This document shows positions 8,409 to 16,673 of a DNA stretch of 64,000 bases, piece by piece. Position 1 is the first letter of the stretch, and every line of letters starts with the position of its first letter. A program made the position numbers and the translations under genes. Source of the DNA: Mesorhizobium sp. WSM4313 (GTDB lineage Bacteria; Pseudomonadota; Alphaproteobacteria; Rhizobiales; Rhizobiaceae); NCBI RefSeq assembly GCF_002294725.1, contig NZ_NSFT01000001.1, positions 186,001 through 250,000 on the forward strand. The letters are read 5' to 3'. The notes under the pieces are model-generated. The model was not told the DNA's origin, ran no database searches, and was given only the letters and a program-made list of their open reading frames with translations.

Positions 8409-9500
8409 TCAATGCGCGGTCTTCACCATATCCACCTGGGTTTCGGTAATCTCGTCATGCAGCAGGTGGTCGAGCCGGTCGGCGACCAGCTGGTCGTCGC
8501 GGCGGATCTCCCGCTTCCAAGGCTGGCGGCCTTTCAGCACGCCGGATTCATCGACGATCTCGGCGACATATTCTTCTTGGCGATAGGCCATCACATGGAT
8601 GCCGGCGACGCCCGGGATTTCCTTCACCTCGTTGATGATGTCGATGCAGAGCTGCTTGCCTTCCTTCTTCTGATCCTGCGCGCCCTCCAGCCGCTTGATA
8701 ACCGCATCGGGGATGTGGATGCCCGGCACGTTGGAGCGGATCCATTTCGCGGTCTTGGCGGAGGCGAGCGGGCCGACACCGCAGAGCAGGAAGAGCTTTT
8801 CGGTGTGGCCGAGGTCGCGCGCCTTCTGCATGAAGGTTCTGAACATCGGCACGTCGAAGCAATACTGCGTCTGCGCGAACTGCGCGCCGGCGGCGATCTT
8901 CTTGCCGAGGTGGATCGGGCGGAAGTCGTAGGGCGGTGCGAAGGGATTGACCGCGCAACCGAGGAAGACCTGCGGTGGCGTCGTCAGCTTGCGGCCGGAC
9001 AGGAACTTGCCATTGTCGCGCATGATGCGGATGGTTTCGAGCAGCGACATGGAATCGAGGTCGAATACCGGCTTGGCGCCGGGCTGATCGCCGGCCTGCA
9101 CGCCGTCGCCGGTGAGGCAGAGCATATTGGCGACGCCCATCGCGGCGCCGCCCAGCACGTCACCCTGGATGGCGATGCGGTTCTTGTCGCGGCAGGCGAT
9201 CTGCATGATCGGCGCATAGCCCATGCGGGTGAGCAGCGCACAGATGCCGACCGAGGACATGTGGCAGTTCGCGCCCGAGGCATCGACCGCGTTGATGGCG
9301 TCGACCCAGCCGTCGAAGATCTTGGCGCGGTTATAGACGTCTTCCGGATCGGCGCTGTCTGGCGGGTTGAGCTCGGTCGTTACCGCGAACTCGCCGCGGC
9401 GCAGCACGCGCTCCAGCCGGCCGCGCGACGTGTGGCCGGGCAGGGGCTCGAGCGGCAGGTGGATGCCGGCCGGGTTCTCGTCGATCTGGCGGATGGTCAT
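8409..9500 (-). CDS. metF: Methylenetetrahydrofolate reductase, MetF catalytic subunit
   Basis: A 363-residue protein that starts MTIRQIDENPAG. The MTHFR barrel begins at RGEFAVTTELNPPDSADPEDV, a family hallmark, and continues with CRDKNRIAIQGDVLG, CLTGDG and a C-terminal ATPase-free fold. It interconverts methyl-THF and methylene-THF using FAD. The ATG overlaps the stop of the upstream MetV-like gene in an ATGA arrangement (9497-9500), so translation is coupled. In this context it probably oxidises methyl-THF produced by demethylation, or supplies methionine synthesis. The last residues (DMVKTAH) run into a palindromic repeat that supplies the stop codon. Confidence 0.92.
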   Translation of the reverse strand: MTIRQIDENPAGIHLPLEPLPGHTSRGRLERVLRRGEFAVTTELNPPDSADPEDVYNRAKIFDGWVDAINAVDASGANCHMSSVGICALLTRMGYAPIMQIACRDKNRIAIQGDVLGGAAMGVANMLCLTGDGVQAGDQPGAKPVFDLDSMSLLETIRIMRDNGKFLSGRKLTTPPQVFLGCAVNPFAPPYDFRPIHLGKKIAAGAQFAQTQYCFDVPMFRTFMQKARDLGHTEKLFLLCGVGPLASAKTAKWIRSNVPGIHIPDAVIKRLEGAQDQKKEGKQLCIDIINEVKEIPGVAGIHVMAYRQEEYVAEIVDESGVLKGRQPWKREIRRDDQLVADRLDHLLHDEITETQVDMVKTAH

Positions 9501-10087
9501 GCCGAAGCTCCGGGATTCTTGGCCGCTTCGCGCGCGGCGGCGGCCTGCGCGGTCACGCGGAGCCAGGCCGAGGTTTCGCGCAGCGACTGATCGACCGGCT
9601 TCTGCACGGTCAGGATCTTGTCGCCATGCACCATGTTGCGCGAGCCTTCCCAGGCCTTGACCCAGACGCAAGGCATGTCCGGCTCGACTTCGCAATTGCC
9701 GTTGGCGCGCACGCCGCCGCAAGGGCCGTTGCGAAGCTGCTTCGGGCAATTCATCGGACACGACATGCCGGTGGAGGAGAGCACGCACTGGCCGCACATG
9801 CGGCAGTCGAACATGAAGCCCTTGACGCGCTTCTCGATGAATTTCACCGGGGCTTCGACCCGGCTGTAGCCGATGCCCTTCCACAGAGGGTGCAGGAGCA
9901 GGAAGGCGTCGGCGAACCGGCCGTAGAACCATTCGAGCAACCGCGAGTGCCGGATGGACCAGAGTCTGACGGCAAAAGTGCGCTGGACGCGCCGCTGCGG
10001 CGACACGTCGGCAGGCTTGTAGTCGGATTTCGGCGCTGCCTTCTTGACCAAGGTGGCCTGGGTGACCGCCGGGTGTTGCTCAGACAT
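9497..10087 (-). CDS. MetV-like MTHFR C-terminal-domain protein (Zn/Fe-S, Cys-rich)
   Basis: A 196-residue protein with a dense Cys cluster in residues 105-150: CRMCGQC, then CPMNCPKQ, GPCGG, NGNC and MPCVW. This is the MTHFR_C (DUF5981-type) module. In acetogens the same module is called MetV and is the Zn/Fe-S partner of MetF. Here it is a separate polypeptide translated just before MetF (ATGA overlap). Its own ATG at 10087 overlaps the upstream stop by 8 nt. The N-terminal 90 residues are poorly conserved and contain aromatic amphipathic helices. It probably transfers electrons to or from MetF. Confidence 0.85.
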   Translation of the reverse strand: MSEQHPAVTQATLVKKAAPKSDYKPADVSPQRRVQRTFAVRLWSIRHSRLLEWFYGRFADAFLLLHPLWKGIGYSRVEAPVKFIEKRVKGFMFDCRMCGQCVLSSTGMSCPMNCPKQLRNGPCGGVRANGNCEVEPDMPCVWVKAWEGSRNMVHGDKILTVQKPVDQSLRETSAWLRVTAQAAAAREAAKNPGASA

Positions 10088-10382
10088 TTTCTTTCCCGCC
10101 AGCCTTGACCAGAGCGACCAGCCGCTCGCGGTCATATTTCGTGTCGAGTTCCTGATAGGCCTTCTCGACCTCGGCCTCGATGTCGTCGCCGACCGGAACC
10201 GGGTCGGCCTTGCGCCATTCCGCCAGATAGTCGTCGGTGCCGCCGGCGCCGGTGCGCATGGCGCACATGTCTATCGCCTCAGTGAAGCGCAGCGGCAATT
10301 CGCGCTTGGCGTTCTGCCGGCCCTTCTTGACGATGACCTGGGCTGGGATGTCGCGCCAGTAGACGACGATCAGATCGGCCAT
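10080..10382 (-). CDS. Virulence-factor-family small protein of the MetV-MetF operon
   Basis: A 100-residue protein of the family named virulence factor (PF13769 type), recognised by the start MADLIVVYWRDIPAQVIVKKGRQ and the following acidic and aromatic middle. The family name is historical; the biochemical role is unknown. It is the first gene of a tight three-gene operon with the MetV-like and MetF genes, with an 8-nt overlap to the next gene. This ties it to one-carbon metabolism. The ATG at 10382 is followed directly by conserved sequence, so the start is secure. Confidence 0.8.
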   Translation of the reverse strand: MADLIVVYWRDIPAQVIVKKGRQNAKRELPLRFTEAIDMCAMRTGAGGTDDYLAEWRKADPVPVGDDIEAEVEKAYQELDTKYDRERLVALVKAGGKENV

Positions 10383-10516
10383 GAATTCTCAACTCCTCGA
10401 AGTCATGGAGCATTGCCGCATGCGTGGTTGAGCCGCTTGTTATGGGACGACGCGCGCGCCTTCAAAAGCGACGCTGGCGATGGCGCAAAGCGAATGCTGA
10501 AATCCGTTGCGACTGA

Positions 10517-11308
10517 TCACCAGACGCGCTTGGTCAGGCCGGTCCAGAGATAGAACCAGATCGTCGGGTGATACCATTGCTTCGATGGCAGGCCCGTATC
10601 GATCGTTTCCAGTCTGCCGGCCAGCGCATTGCCGACCGCCTCGACGCAGATATCGCGCGAAAAGGCTGCCTGCCGCAGCGCGTAGCTGGCGATCGTATCG
10701 CCGGTCTTGGGCCTGCCGCGCACCTGCTTCAGCACGCCGCCGGTGTCGACGCCGGCATCGACCAGGTGAACGGTGGTGCCGAAATTCCCTTGATCGCCGC
10801 AGGCCAGCGCCCAGTAGCCGCCATTCATGCCGCGATATTTCGGCGCGGTGCCGGCATGGTAGTTGAGCACCGGGCAAGGCATTCTTGCCAGCGTTTCCTT
10901 CGACAACAGCCTGCAGCCGGCAAGCAGCACCACGCCCGGATTGATCCTGGCGACCGCCTCGAGGCATTCGGGCCCGTTGGCGGATGGCACATGGATGATC
11001 ACCTGACCTTGCCGCGGTTCAGTGTCGAGCTTCTCCTCGGCGATCAGCCTCTCGGCATGACCGGCGAGGAACCGCTTGCCGAGCCTGGTCAGCACCATGG
11101 TGCCGAGCTGGCCTATGGCCGAGATCCAGCCCTGACGTCGCGCACGGCGGATGAGCAGGCGCTTTTTGGATTCGGCGGATTCGAGGATGACGCTGACGGG
11201 ACCGACGCGGTCGGCAATCGCATTGACGATGGCCCAGATATGCGGGCCACCTTCGGTGACGACCACGATCGGTCGCGTATTCGAGTCCGACGCTGCCACG
11301 GCACCCAC
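10517..11308 (-). CDS. Formyltransferase-fold protein (methionyl-tRNA formyltransferase-like)
   Basis: A 263-residue protein. The central formyl_trans_N domain has the signature PCPVLNYHAGTAPKYRGMNGGYWAL near residues 143-167 (Asn and His of the catalytic triad) and GTTVHLVDAGVDTGGVL at 177-193. It lacks the C-terminal tRNA-binding domain of Fmt, so it is not the housekeeping enzyme. Relatives formylate amino-sugars or other amines using 10-formyl-THF. Upstream of the operon start at 10382 and on the same strand, it is separated by 134 nt. It fits the one-carbon theme, but the substrate is unknown. Confidence 0.82.
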   Translation of the reverse strand: MGAVAASDSNTRPIVVVTEGGPHIWAIVNAIADRVGPVSVILESAESKKRLLIRRARRQGWISAIGQLGTMVLTRLGKRFLAGHAERLIAEEKLDTEPRQGQVIIHVPSANGPECLEAVARINPGVVLLAGCRLLSKETLARMPCPVLNYHAGTAPKYRGMNGGYWALACGDQGNFGTTVHLVDAGVDTGGVLKQVRGRPKTGDTIASYALRQAAFSRDICVEAVGNALAGRLETIDTGLPSKQWYHPTIWFYLWTGLTKRVW

Positions 11309-11393
11309 CCGCTTGAAATTGCGCGCATGCTATGCGGAGCAGGTTAATCCTTGGTGTGACGGCGCCGTTTCAACGAGGCAGCAGAGGACGGGT

Positions 11394-11969
11394 TCAGCGC
11401 TTGAATTCCATGATGTCGAGCTTCGATTCGTAATAGGGCGCGGGGAATTCGATGCGCCATTCGCTGGCGCTGTTGCGGAAGGCGTAGCCGACCTGGTCGC
11501 TTTCGAGACCGCTGCCATAGGGCTTGGCCTTGTCATCATTGACCGAGAACGAGCCGAGATAGATGGCGCGTTTCTCGCCGTCGTCGAAGAAGCGGCCGGC
11601 GGTGCGCTGCGAACCGCTGATCTTGGCGAGGCGCCAACCGGAGCCGTCGTCGGTCACCTTGCACTTGAACCAGCCATAGATGATGAGCGGGCTCAGGCCG
11701 CCCACCTTGATGGTGCGGCACTTCCAGTTGCCGGTGAGATCCTTGTCGGAGAAGGCGACGAGGGGCCTGGCGAGCAGTTCGTCCAACTGCTTGACCTCGG
11801 ACGGATCGCCGGCTTTTGCCGCCTCGAGAGCCGCCTTGCGCGTATCGCCATATTTGTCCAACCGCGCCTTGTCGGCTGCCGTGATCAGCTTCTGCACCTC
11901 GCCGTCGGCAAGGGACGGCAAAGTGAGGGCTACGAGACCGAGGGCGGTAAGGAACAGGCGAGGCATCAT
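11394..11969 (-). CDS. Secreted DUF4893 protein
   Basis: A 191-residue protein with a cleavable signal peptide (MMPRLFLTALGLVALTLPSLADG, probable cleavage near residue 21). The mature protein shows the DUF4893 pattern: ITAADKARLDKYGDTR, DLTGNWKCRTIKVGG, IIYGWFKCKV and the C-terminal WRIEFPAPYYESKLDIMEF. The fold is probably a periplasmic beta-barrel-like domain, and its function is unknown. It stands alone between the formyltransferase and a repeat-rich intergenic region. Confidence 0.85.
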   Translation of the reverse strand: MMPRLFLTALGLVALTLPSLADGEVQKLITAADKARLDKYGDTRKAALEAAKAGDPSEVKQLDELLARPLVAFSDKDLTGNWKCRTIKVGGLSPLIIYGWFKCKVTDDGSGWRLAKISGSQRTAGRFFDDGEKRAIYLGSFSVNDDKAKPYGSGLESDQVGYAFRNSASEWRIEFPAPYYESKLDIMEFKR

Positions 11970-12068
11970 GAACGTGTTTCCTCAAATCAATTGCTGGAAC
12001 AAAGTTCTTTCTATCGCTGGCGCACAACTTACCGGTTCGCGCTCACCTGTCATCCGTGCTTTACAGCG

Positions 12069-12190
12069 TGAGCCAGAGCCGGATGATTTCAGGTCGGGTC
12101 GACCTGAAATCTGAATCCGGCTCCAAATCAAAGAGATAGAGCATGATGTCGTCCGAAAACCGCTCCACACTTTTCGGCATCATGCTCTAG
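12069..12190. repeat. Two adjacent palindromic intergenic elements
   Basis: The first long inverted repeat (12069-12123) pairs GAGCCGGAT...GATTTCAGGTCG with CGACCTGAAATC...ATCCGGCTC. The second (12138-12189) pairs AGAGCATGATG with CATCATGCTCT around ACACTTTTCGG. Both are typical of rhizobial intergenic mosaic elements and occupy most of the gap before the epimerase gene. Confidence 0.7.
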
Positions 12191-12207
12191 AAAATGGCGG
12201 TTGATCG

Positions 12208-13119
12208 ATGCGAATCTTGCTCACGGGATCGTCCGGCTGGTTGGGCGGCATGCTCAAGCCGAGGCTTGAAGCGCTCGGCCATGAGGTGGTCGGTCTCGAT
12301 CCGGTTGCCTCGGCGCGCACGCAAGTCGTCGGCTCGATCGCGGATCGCGATCTTGTCCTGAAGACCGTCCGCGAGAACAGCATCGAAGCCATCATTCACA
12401 GTGGGGCGCTGCACAAGCCGAATATCGAGCATCATGAGAACACGGCCTTTATCGCCACGAACGTGCAAGGCACGCTCAATCTGCTCGATGCTGCCGTGGC
12501 CTGCGGCGTGCAACGCTTCGTCTTCACCTCGACGACATCGCTCATGATCTCGCAGGCAATCCGCGCCGGCTTCCAGGGCGGCGCGCGTAGGGCCGCCTGG
12601 CTGACGGAAGAGATGTCGCCTGAGCCGCGCAACATCTATGGCGTGACGAAACTCTCGGCCGAGCATCTCTGTCGCCTCTACCATATCGAGCATGGACTGC
12701 CGGTGGTGGTGCTGCGCACGGCACGCTTCTTTCCCGAGGCGGACGACATGGCGCATGCCATCGAGCAGTCCGATGCCAACACCAAGGCCAACGAGTTGCT
12801 GTTCCGGCGACTGACGGTGGAGGATGCGGCGGAAGCCCATGTGGCGGCCCTGGAGAAGGCGCCGAGCCTTGGCTTCGACATCTTCATCATCTCGGCGCCG
12901 ACGCCGTTCCGGCCGCAGGATTGCGCCGAGCTGATCGCCGACGCGCCGACGGTCGTCGCGCGCTATTTCCCGGATTATTCGAGGCTCTATGCGAGGAAGG
13001 GCTGGACGATGTTTTCCTCGATCGACCGCGTCTACGATCCGTCGCGGGCGAGGGAGCGGCTGGGCTTCGTCTGCAGGACCAGCTTCGCCGATGTGCTTGC
13101 AGCGCTGGAACAGGCGTGA
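12208..13119 (+). CDS. NAD(P)-dependent epimerase/dehydratase (extended SDR)
   Basis: A 303-residue Rossmann protein. The dinucleotide motif is LLTGSSGWLGG (residues 4-14). FTSTTS near 110 carries the catalytic Thr/Ser, and YGVTKLSAEHLCR near 147 provides the YxxxK pair. The enzyme class acts on nucleotide-sugars or small alcohols; no sugar-specific neighbours help to narrow it. The ATG follows a palindrome-rich region, and the 3' end is 3 nt from the convergent DUF1638 stop. Confidence 0.88.
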   Translation: MRILLTGSSGWLGGMLKPRLEALGHEVVGLDPVASARTQVVGSIADRDLVLKTVRENSIEAIIHSGALHKPNIEHHENTAFIATNVQGTLNLLDAAVACGVQRFVFTSTTSLMISQAIRAGFQGGARRAAWLTEEMSPEPRNIYGVTKLSAEHLCRLYHIEHGLPVVVLRTARFFPEADDMAHAIEQSDANTKANELLFRRLTVEDAAEAHVAALEKAPSLGFDIFIISAPTPFRPQDCAELIADAPTVVARYFPDYSRLYARKGWTMFSSIDRVYDPSRARERLGFVCRTSFADVLAALEQA

Positions 13120-13122
13120 CGG

Positions 13123-13764
13123 CTAGCCGTCTCGGGCGGCGCCCTGTGCCGTCCGCGCCAGCTCGCCGGTCAGGTCGCCATAGCCGGTCGAGCGGCGCTC
13201 ATAGGCGAGGCCAAGCATGGCGGCGGCTTTCTCGGCGACCTTGTCGAGCTCCGGATCGTCGGTCTGGGCGAGATAGATCAGCTTCTCGTAATTGCCGAAA
13301 TAATCCTTGATCAGCTCGGGATGCCGGTCGAGGCCGAGCGGCTTGATGAAGAAGGCCTCGAACTGGCGGCAGAGGAAATCAGTCATGTAGAACGACATCA
13401 TGTCGTCGTCGGCGACCTTGGCGTAGGCGTCCATGCCCTGGTAGAAGGCAAAGCAGTGCGGCCCGGCCATTCGCTCGACGCCGTGCTTCTGGATGACGCG
13501 ATCGAGTAGGCCGCCGGTGCCGCAATCGGCATAGCCGACGAAGATGTGCCGGTAGCCTTCCGCCTTGGCCTTCTCGATCGCCTTGTCCATCGCCGGCGCG
13601 ATGCGGTCCGGATAGAAATGGAACTCGGCCGGCAGGCAGGTCAGATCGAGATGGTCGAGCTTTAGCTGTTGCTTGACGGCCAAAACTTCGCGCGCAATCA
13701 TCCCGCAGGCGATGACGAGCAGCCTGTCTGTTTGATTCGGTTCCGTTTTTTGCGTCTTGACCAA
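13123..13764 (-). CDS. DUF1638 protein associated with corrinoid methyltransferases
   Basis: About 213 residues. The conserved part begins DRLLVIACGMIAREVLAV and includes LPAEFHFYPDRIAPAMD, the Cys-containing GYADCGTGGLLD, and GPHCFAFYQGMDAYA. DUF1638 genes are often found beside MttB-type methyltransferases and corrinoid proteins, as here; the activity is not known. The start is uncertain. A TTG at 13764 gives a protein that begins just before the conserved region, whereas the ATG at 13869 would overlap the divergent entericidin gene by 52 nt and adds unconserved residues. Conserved Cys residues hint at metal or corrinoid binding. Confidence 0.75.
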   Translation of the reverse strand: MVKTQKTEPNQTDRLLVIACGMIAREVLAVKQQLKLDHLDLTCLPAEFHFYPDRIAPAMDKAIEKAKAEGYRHIFVGYADCGTGGLLDRVIQKHGVERMAGPHCFAFYQGMDAYAKVADDDMMSFYMTDFLCRQFEAFFIKPLGLDRHPELIKDYFGNYEKLIYLAQTDDPELDKVAEKAAAMLGLAYERRSTGYGDLTGELARTAQGAARDG

Positions 13765-13817
13765 GTCGAGCCGGCTTTCGCTGCGGGGCTTAATATCTGT
13801 CGAGGGAGACACCGTCC

Positions 13818-13952
13818 ATGAAACTGTTACGCATCGCGCCGATCGCCATCCTGGCCTGCGCGCTTGCACTCACGGCCTGCGCCAACACCATCCGGGGCGT
13901 CGGCAAGGACGTCAAATCGACGGCAAGGGCGGTCAAAGACACCGTCAACTGA
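13818..13952 (+). CDS. Entericidin-like small lipoprotein
   Basis: A 44-residue protein too short for many gene finders: MKLLRIAPIAILACALALTACAN followed by a small basic amphipathic tail (VGKDVKSTARAVKDTVN). It has a lipoprotein signal peptide with the lipobox LTAC (Cys21) and the EcnA/EcnB-type tail. Entericidins are envelope lipoproteins of a stress-linked, bacteriolytic or antidote type; in alphaproteobacteria they often belong to the general stress response. A ribosome-binding site (GAGGGAG) lies upstream and a strong terminator follows at 13984-14007. Confidence 0.85.
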   Translation: MKLLRIAPIAILACALALTACANTIRGVGKDVKSTARAVKDTVN

Positions 13953-13983
13953 TCGGCAGCCTCGCCTATCATCTGGTACAAAA

Positions 13984-14007
13984 AAGCCGCGCTGCAAGGC
14001 GCGGCTT
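13984..14007. terminator. Bidirectional rho-independent terminator
   Basis: A 9-bp stem AAGCCGCGC/GCGCGGCTT (13984-13992 with 13999-14007) with an A run on the left and a T run on the right. It ends the entericidin gene (plus) and the corrinoid-protein gene (minus). Confidence 0.85.
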
Positions 14008-14036
14008 TTCTTGTCGATCCATCCTGATGCCTTGGG

Positions 14037-14735
14037 TCAGGCGGAAGCGCGAACGTTGTGCTTGCGCTTCATGAAGTCCTTGGCGGTCTCGACCGCCACC
14101 GCAGCATCGCGGCAATAGGCGTCGGCGCCGACGGCCTTGCCGAATTCCTCGTTGAGCGGCGCGCCGCCGACCAGCACGACATAGTCGTCGCGGATGCCCT
14201 TTTCCTTCATCGTGTCGATCACGACCTTCATATAGGGCATGGTGGTGGTGAGCAGCGCCGACATGCCGATGATGTCGGGCTGGTGCTGCTCGATGGCGTC
14301 CAGGTATTTCTCGACGGCGTTGTTGATGCCGAGGTCGATGACGTCGAAGCCGGCGCCTTCCATCATCATGCCGACCAGGTTCTTGCCGATGTCGTGGATG
14401 TCGCCCTTGACGGTGCCGATCACCATCTTGCCCTGCTTCGGCGCGCCGGTGGCGGCGAGCAAGGGGCGCAGGATGGCCATGCCGGCCTTCATCGCGTTGG
14501 CGGAGAGCAGCACTTCCGGCACGAACAGGATGCCGTCGCGAAAATCCTCGCCGACGATGCGCATGCCTTCGACCAGCGCCTCGGTCAGCACCTTGTAAGG
14601 CGCCCAGCCGCGCTCGAGAAGGATGTTGGTGCCTTCCTCGATCTCTTCCTTCAGGCCGTCATACAGGTCGTCGTGCATCTGCTGCACGAGCTCGTCGTCG
14701 GAAAGCTCGGAAAGGATGATCTCGTCGTCGGACAT
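14037..14735 (-). CDS. Corrinoid (B12-binding) methyltransferase protein, MttC/MtgC-like
   Basis: A 232-residue protein with an N-terminal B12-binding helical cap (residues 15-95, ending VPEVLLSANAMKAGMAIL). The Rossmann domain contains the cobalt-ligating motif GDIHDIGKNLV near residues 110-120 (the His is the lower axial ligand) and GMSALLTTTM and GGAPL further on. It carries the methyl group between the substrate methyltransferase (MttB homologs here) and the methyl-THF enzyme at 7293-8267. It is divergent from MttB1 with a 270-nt shared promoter region. A clear AAGGAGCCCGAG ribosome-binding site is present, and the same 12 nt recur after the MttB1 stop. Confidence 0.95.
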   Translation of the reverse strand: MSDDEIILSELSDDELVQQMHDDLYDGLKEEIEEGTNILLERGWAPYKVLTEALVEGMRIVGEDFRDGILFVPEVLLSANAMKAGMAILRPLLAATGAPKQGKMVIGTVKGDIHDIGKNLVGMMMEGAGFDVIDLGINNAVEKYLDAIEQHQPDIIGMSALLTTTMPYMKVVIDTMKEKGIRDDYVVLVGGAPLNEEFGKAVGADAYCRDAAVAVETAKDFMKRKHNVRASA

Positions 14736-15005
14736 TTTCTCGGGCTCCTTGCTGCTCGGAATGACTGCGGCAGCCTAAAAATCAATGCGCCAATACCTAA
14801 CCCGCGAGGGCAAGCTAGCCATAGCTGATTTGCGACTTCCCGCAAAAGGAAAGCGACTGGAAAGTTGGCGCTTTTCTTGTCGATTTTGCGACAGGCGTTG
14901 GCGCTGGCGGGCCGTTTCCAATAGGGTGCATGGTTACGATCCGGCGAGAAGCGGCGGTTACGGGCCGCGAGCCAATCCAGACCAGGTTTTATAGGAAGCA
15001 CGATC

Positions 15006-16580
15006 ATGAGCGAGAACGCGGCAGTCGACCAGGAAGCGTCAAACGCACGGCGCGGGCGCGGTGCCAGCGGCGGCGCGGCGGCCCGGCGCGCGGCGCGCTC
15101 GGGCGGCGGTCCGGGCACACAGCTCACCTATATCAAGCGCAAGATCAATGTCTACGAGGTCCTCAACGAGGAAGGCCTGGCGCTGATCGAGAAGAATACC
15201 GACACTGTGCTGGAAGAAATCGGCATCATTTTCCGCGACGACGCCGAGGCGCTGGCGCTTTGGAAGGAAGCGGGCGCCGACGTCAAGGGCGAGCGCGTGC
15301 ATTTTCCGAAAGGTCTTTGCCGCTCGCTGTTGAAGACCGCGCCTTCGATCTACACCCAGCATGCGCGCAACCCGGAGCGCTCGGTGCAGATAGGCGGCAA
15401 CGCGACCGTATTCGCACCGGTCTACGGCCCGCCCTTCGTGCGCGACCTCGACGGCAACCGCCGCTACGCGACGATCGAGGATTTCCAGAATTTCGTGAAG
15501 CTCGCCTATATGGCGCCCTCGATCCACCATTCGGGCGGCACGGTGTGCGAGCCGGTGGACGTGCCGGTCAACAAGCGCCACCTCGACATGATCTACTCGC
15601 ATATCCGGTATTCGGATAAACCGTTCATGGGCTCGGTGACGGCTCCGGAACGGGCCGAGGACACGGTGGCGATGGCCAAGCTCGTGTTCGGCGACGACTT
15701 CGTCGAGAACAACACGGTGCTGACCAGCCTGATCAACGCCAACTCGCCGATGGTGTTCGACGAGACCATGCTAGGCGCGCTGAAAGTCTATTCGCGCCAT
15801 AACCAGGCCTGCATCGTCACGCCGTTCATCCTGGCCGGCGCGATGAGCCCGGTAACCGTCGCCGGCACGCTGACGCAGGTGCTGGCCGAAGTGCTCGCCG
15901 GCGCTTCGTTCACCCAGCTGATCAGGCCTGGCGCGCCGGTGCTGTTCGGCACCTTCGCCTCGTCGATCTCGATGCAGTCCGGCGCGCCGACCTTCGGCAC
16001 GCCGGAGCCGTCGCTGGTTTCCTACGGCGCCGCGCAGCTCGCGCGCCGGCTCGGCCTGCCGTTCCGCACCGGCGGCTCCCTCTGCGCCTCGAAGGTCCCG
16101 GACGCGCAGGCAGCCTATGAGAGCGCCAACACGCTCAACTCGACGATCCTTGCCGGCACCAATTTCGTCCTGCATTCGGCTGGCTGGCTCGAGGGCGGTC
16201 TCGCGTCCTGCTACGAAAAATTCATGATGGATATCGACCAGCTCGGCATGCAGCAGAAGTTTGCCGAAGGTGTCGACCTGTCGGAAAACGGCCAGGCGAT
16301 GGACGCCATCCGCCAGGTCGGTCCGGGCAGCCACTATCTCGGCTGCGACCACACGCAGGCGAATTTCCAGACGGCCTTCTACCGTTCCAGCATCGCCGAC
16401 AACAATTCCTACGAGCAGTGGCTGGCCGAAGGCGAGAAGACCGCCCCGCAGCGCGCCAACGAGCTCGCACGCCGCTGGCTGGAAAGCTACGAGGCGCCGC
16501 ATCTCGATCCGGCCATCGACGAGGCGCTGAAGGACTTCATCGCCAGGAAGAAGGGCTCGATGGCCGACGCCTTCACGTGA
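15006..16580 (+). CDS. Trimethylamine/betaine methyltransferase-superfamily protein MttB1 (non-pyrrolysine)
   Basis: A 524-residue COG5598 MttB-like TIM barrel. An Ala/Arg/Gly-rich disordered N-terminus (to about 35) precedes INVYEVLNEEGLALIEKNTDTVLEEIGI. Family motifs include IHHSGGT, LINANSPMVFDETML, TFGTPEPSLVSYGAAQLARRLGLPFR and SAGWLEGGL. The frame has no in-frame UAG, so pyrrolysine is absent. Non-Pyl members such as MtgB demethylate glycine betaine or other quaternary amines and pass the methyl to a corrinoid protein. The neighbouring corrinoid gene (14037-14735) is the obvious partner. The exact substrate cannot be told from sequence. Confidence 0.93.
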   Translation: MSENAAVDQEASNARRGRGASGGAAARRAARSGGGPGTQLTYIKRKINVYEVLNEEGLALIEKNTDTVLEEIGIIFRDDAEALALWKEAGADVKGERVHFPKGLCRSLLKTAPSIYTQHARNPERSVQIGGNATVFAPVYGPPFVRDLDGNRRYATIEDFQNFVKLAYMAPSIHHSGGTVCEPVDVPVNKRHLDMIYSHIRYSDKPFMGSVTAPERAEDTVAMAKLVFGDDFVENNTVLTSLINANSPMVFDETMLGALKVYSRHNQACIVTPFILAGAMSPVTVAGTLTQVLAEVLAGASFTQLIRPGAPVLFGTFASSISMQSGAPTFGTPEPSLVSYGAAQLARRLGLPFRTGGSLCASKVPDAQAAYESANTLNSTILAGTNFVLHSAGWLEGGLASCYEKFMMDIDQLGMQQKFAEGVDLSENGQAMDAIRQVGPGSHYLGCDHTQANFQTAFYRSSIADNNSYEQWLAEGEKTAPQRANELARRWLESYEAPHLDPAIDEALKDFIARKKGSMADAFT

Positions 16581-16607
16581 AAGGAGCCCGAGTCAGGCCG
16601 GGCTAAA

Positions 16608-16673
16608 GTGGCCGACATCATCCACAAGGAAGTCTGGCGGAGCGCGTTCTCCGACCCGGACCGGAAGGGATGA
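16608..16673 (+). CDS. Possible 21-residue mini-ORF coupled to the ferredoxin-like gene
   Basis: A GTG-started frame encoding VADIIHKEVWRSAFSDPDRKG whose TGA overlaps the next ATG as ATGA (16670-16673). The following gene has AAGGG immediately against its ATG, a spacing too short for efficient free initiation, so coupling would make sense. The mini-ORF lacks a convincing ribosome-binding site of its own. It lies in the same frame as MttB1, just after its stop codon. It may be fortuitous. Confidence 0.25.
   Translation: MADIIHKEVWRSAFSDPDRKG

Noticed and set aside
16578..16673. UGA readthrough (selenocysteine-like) of MttB1
   Set aside because: The in-frame extension after the stop has no family similarity, MttB2 ends at the same place, and no SECIS-like hairpin stands out.
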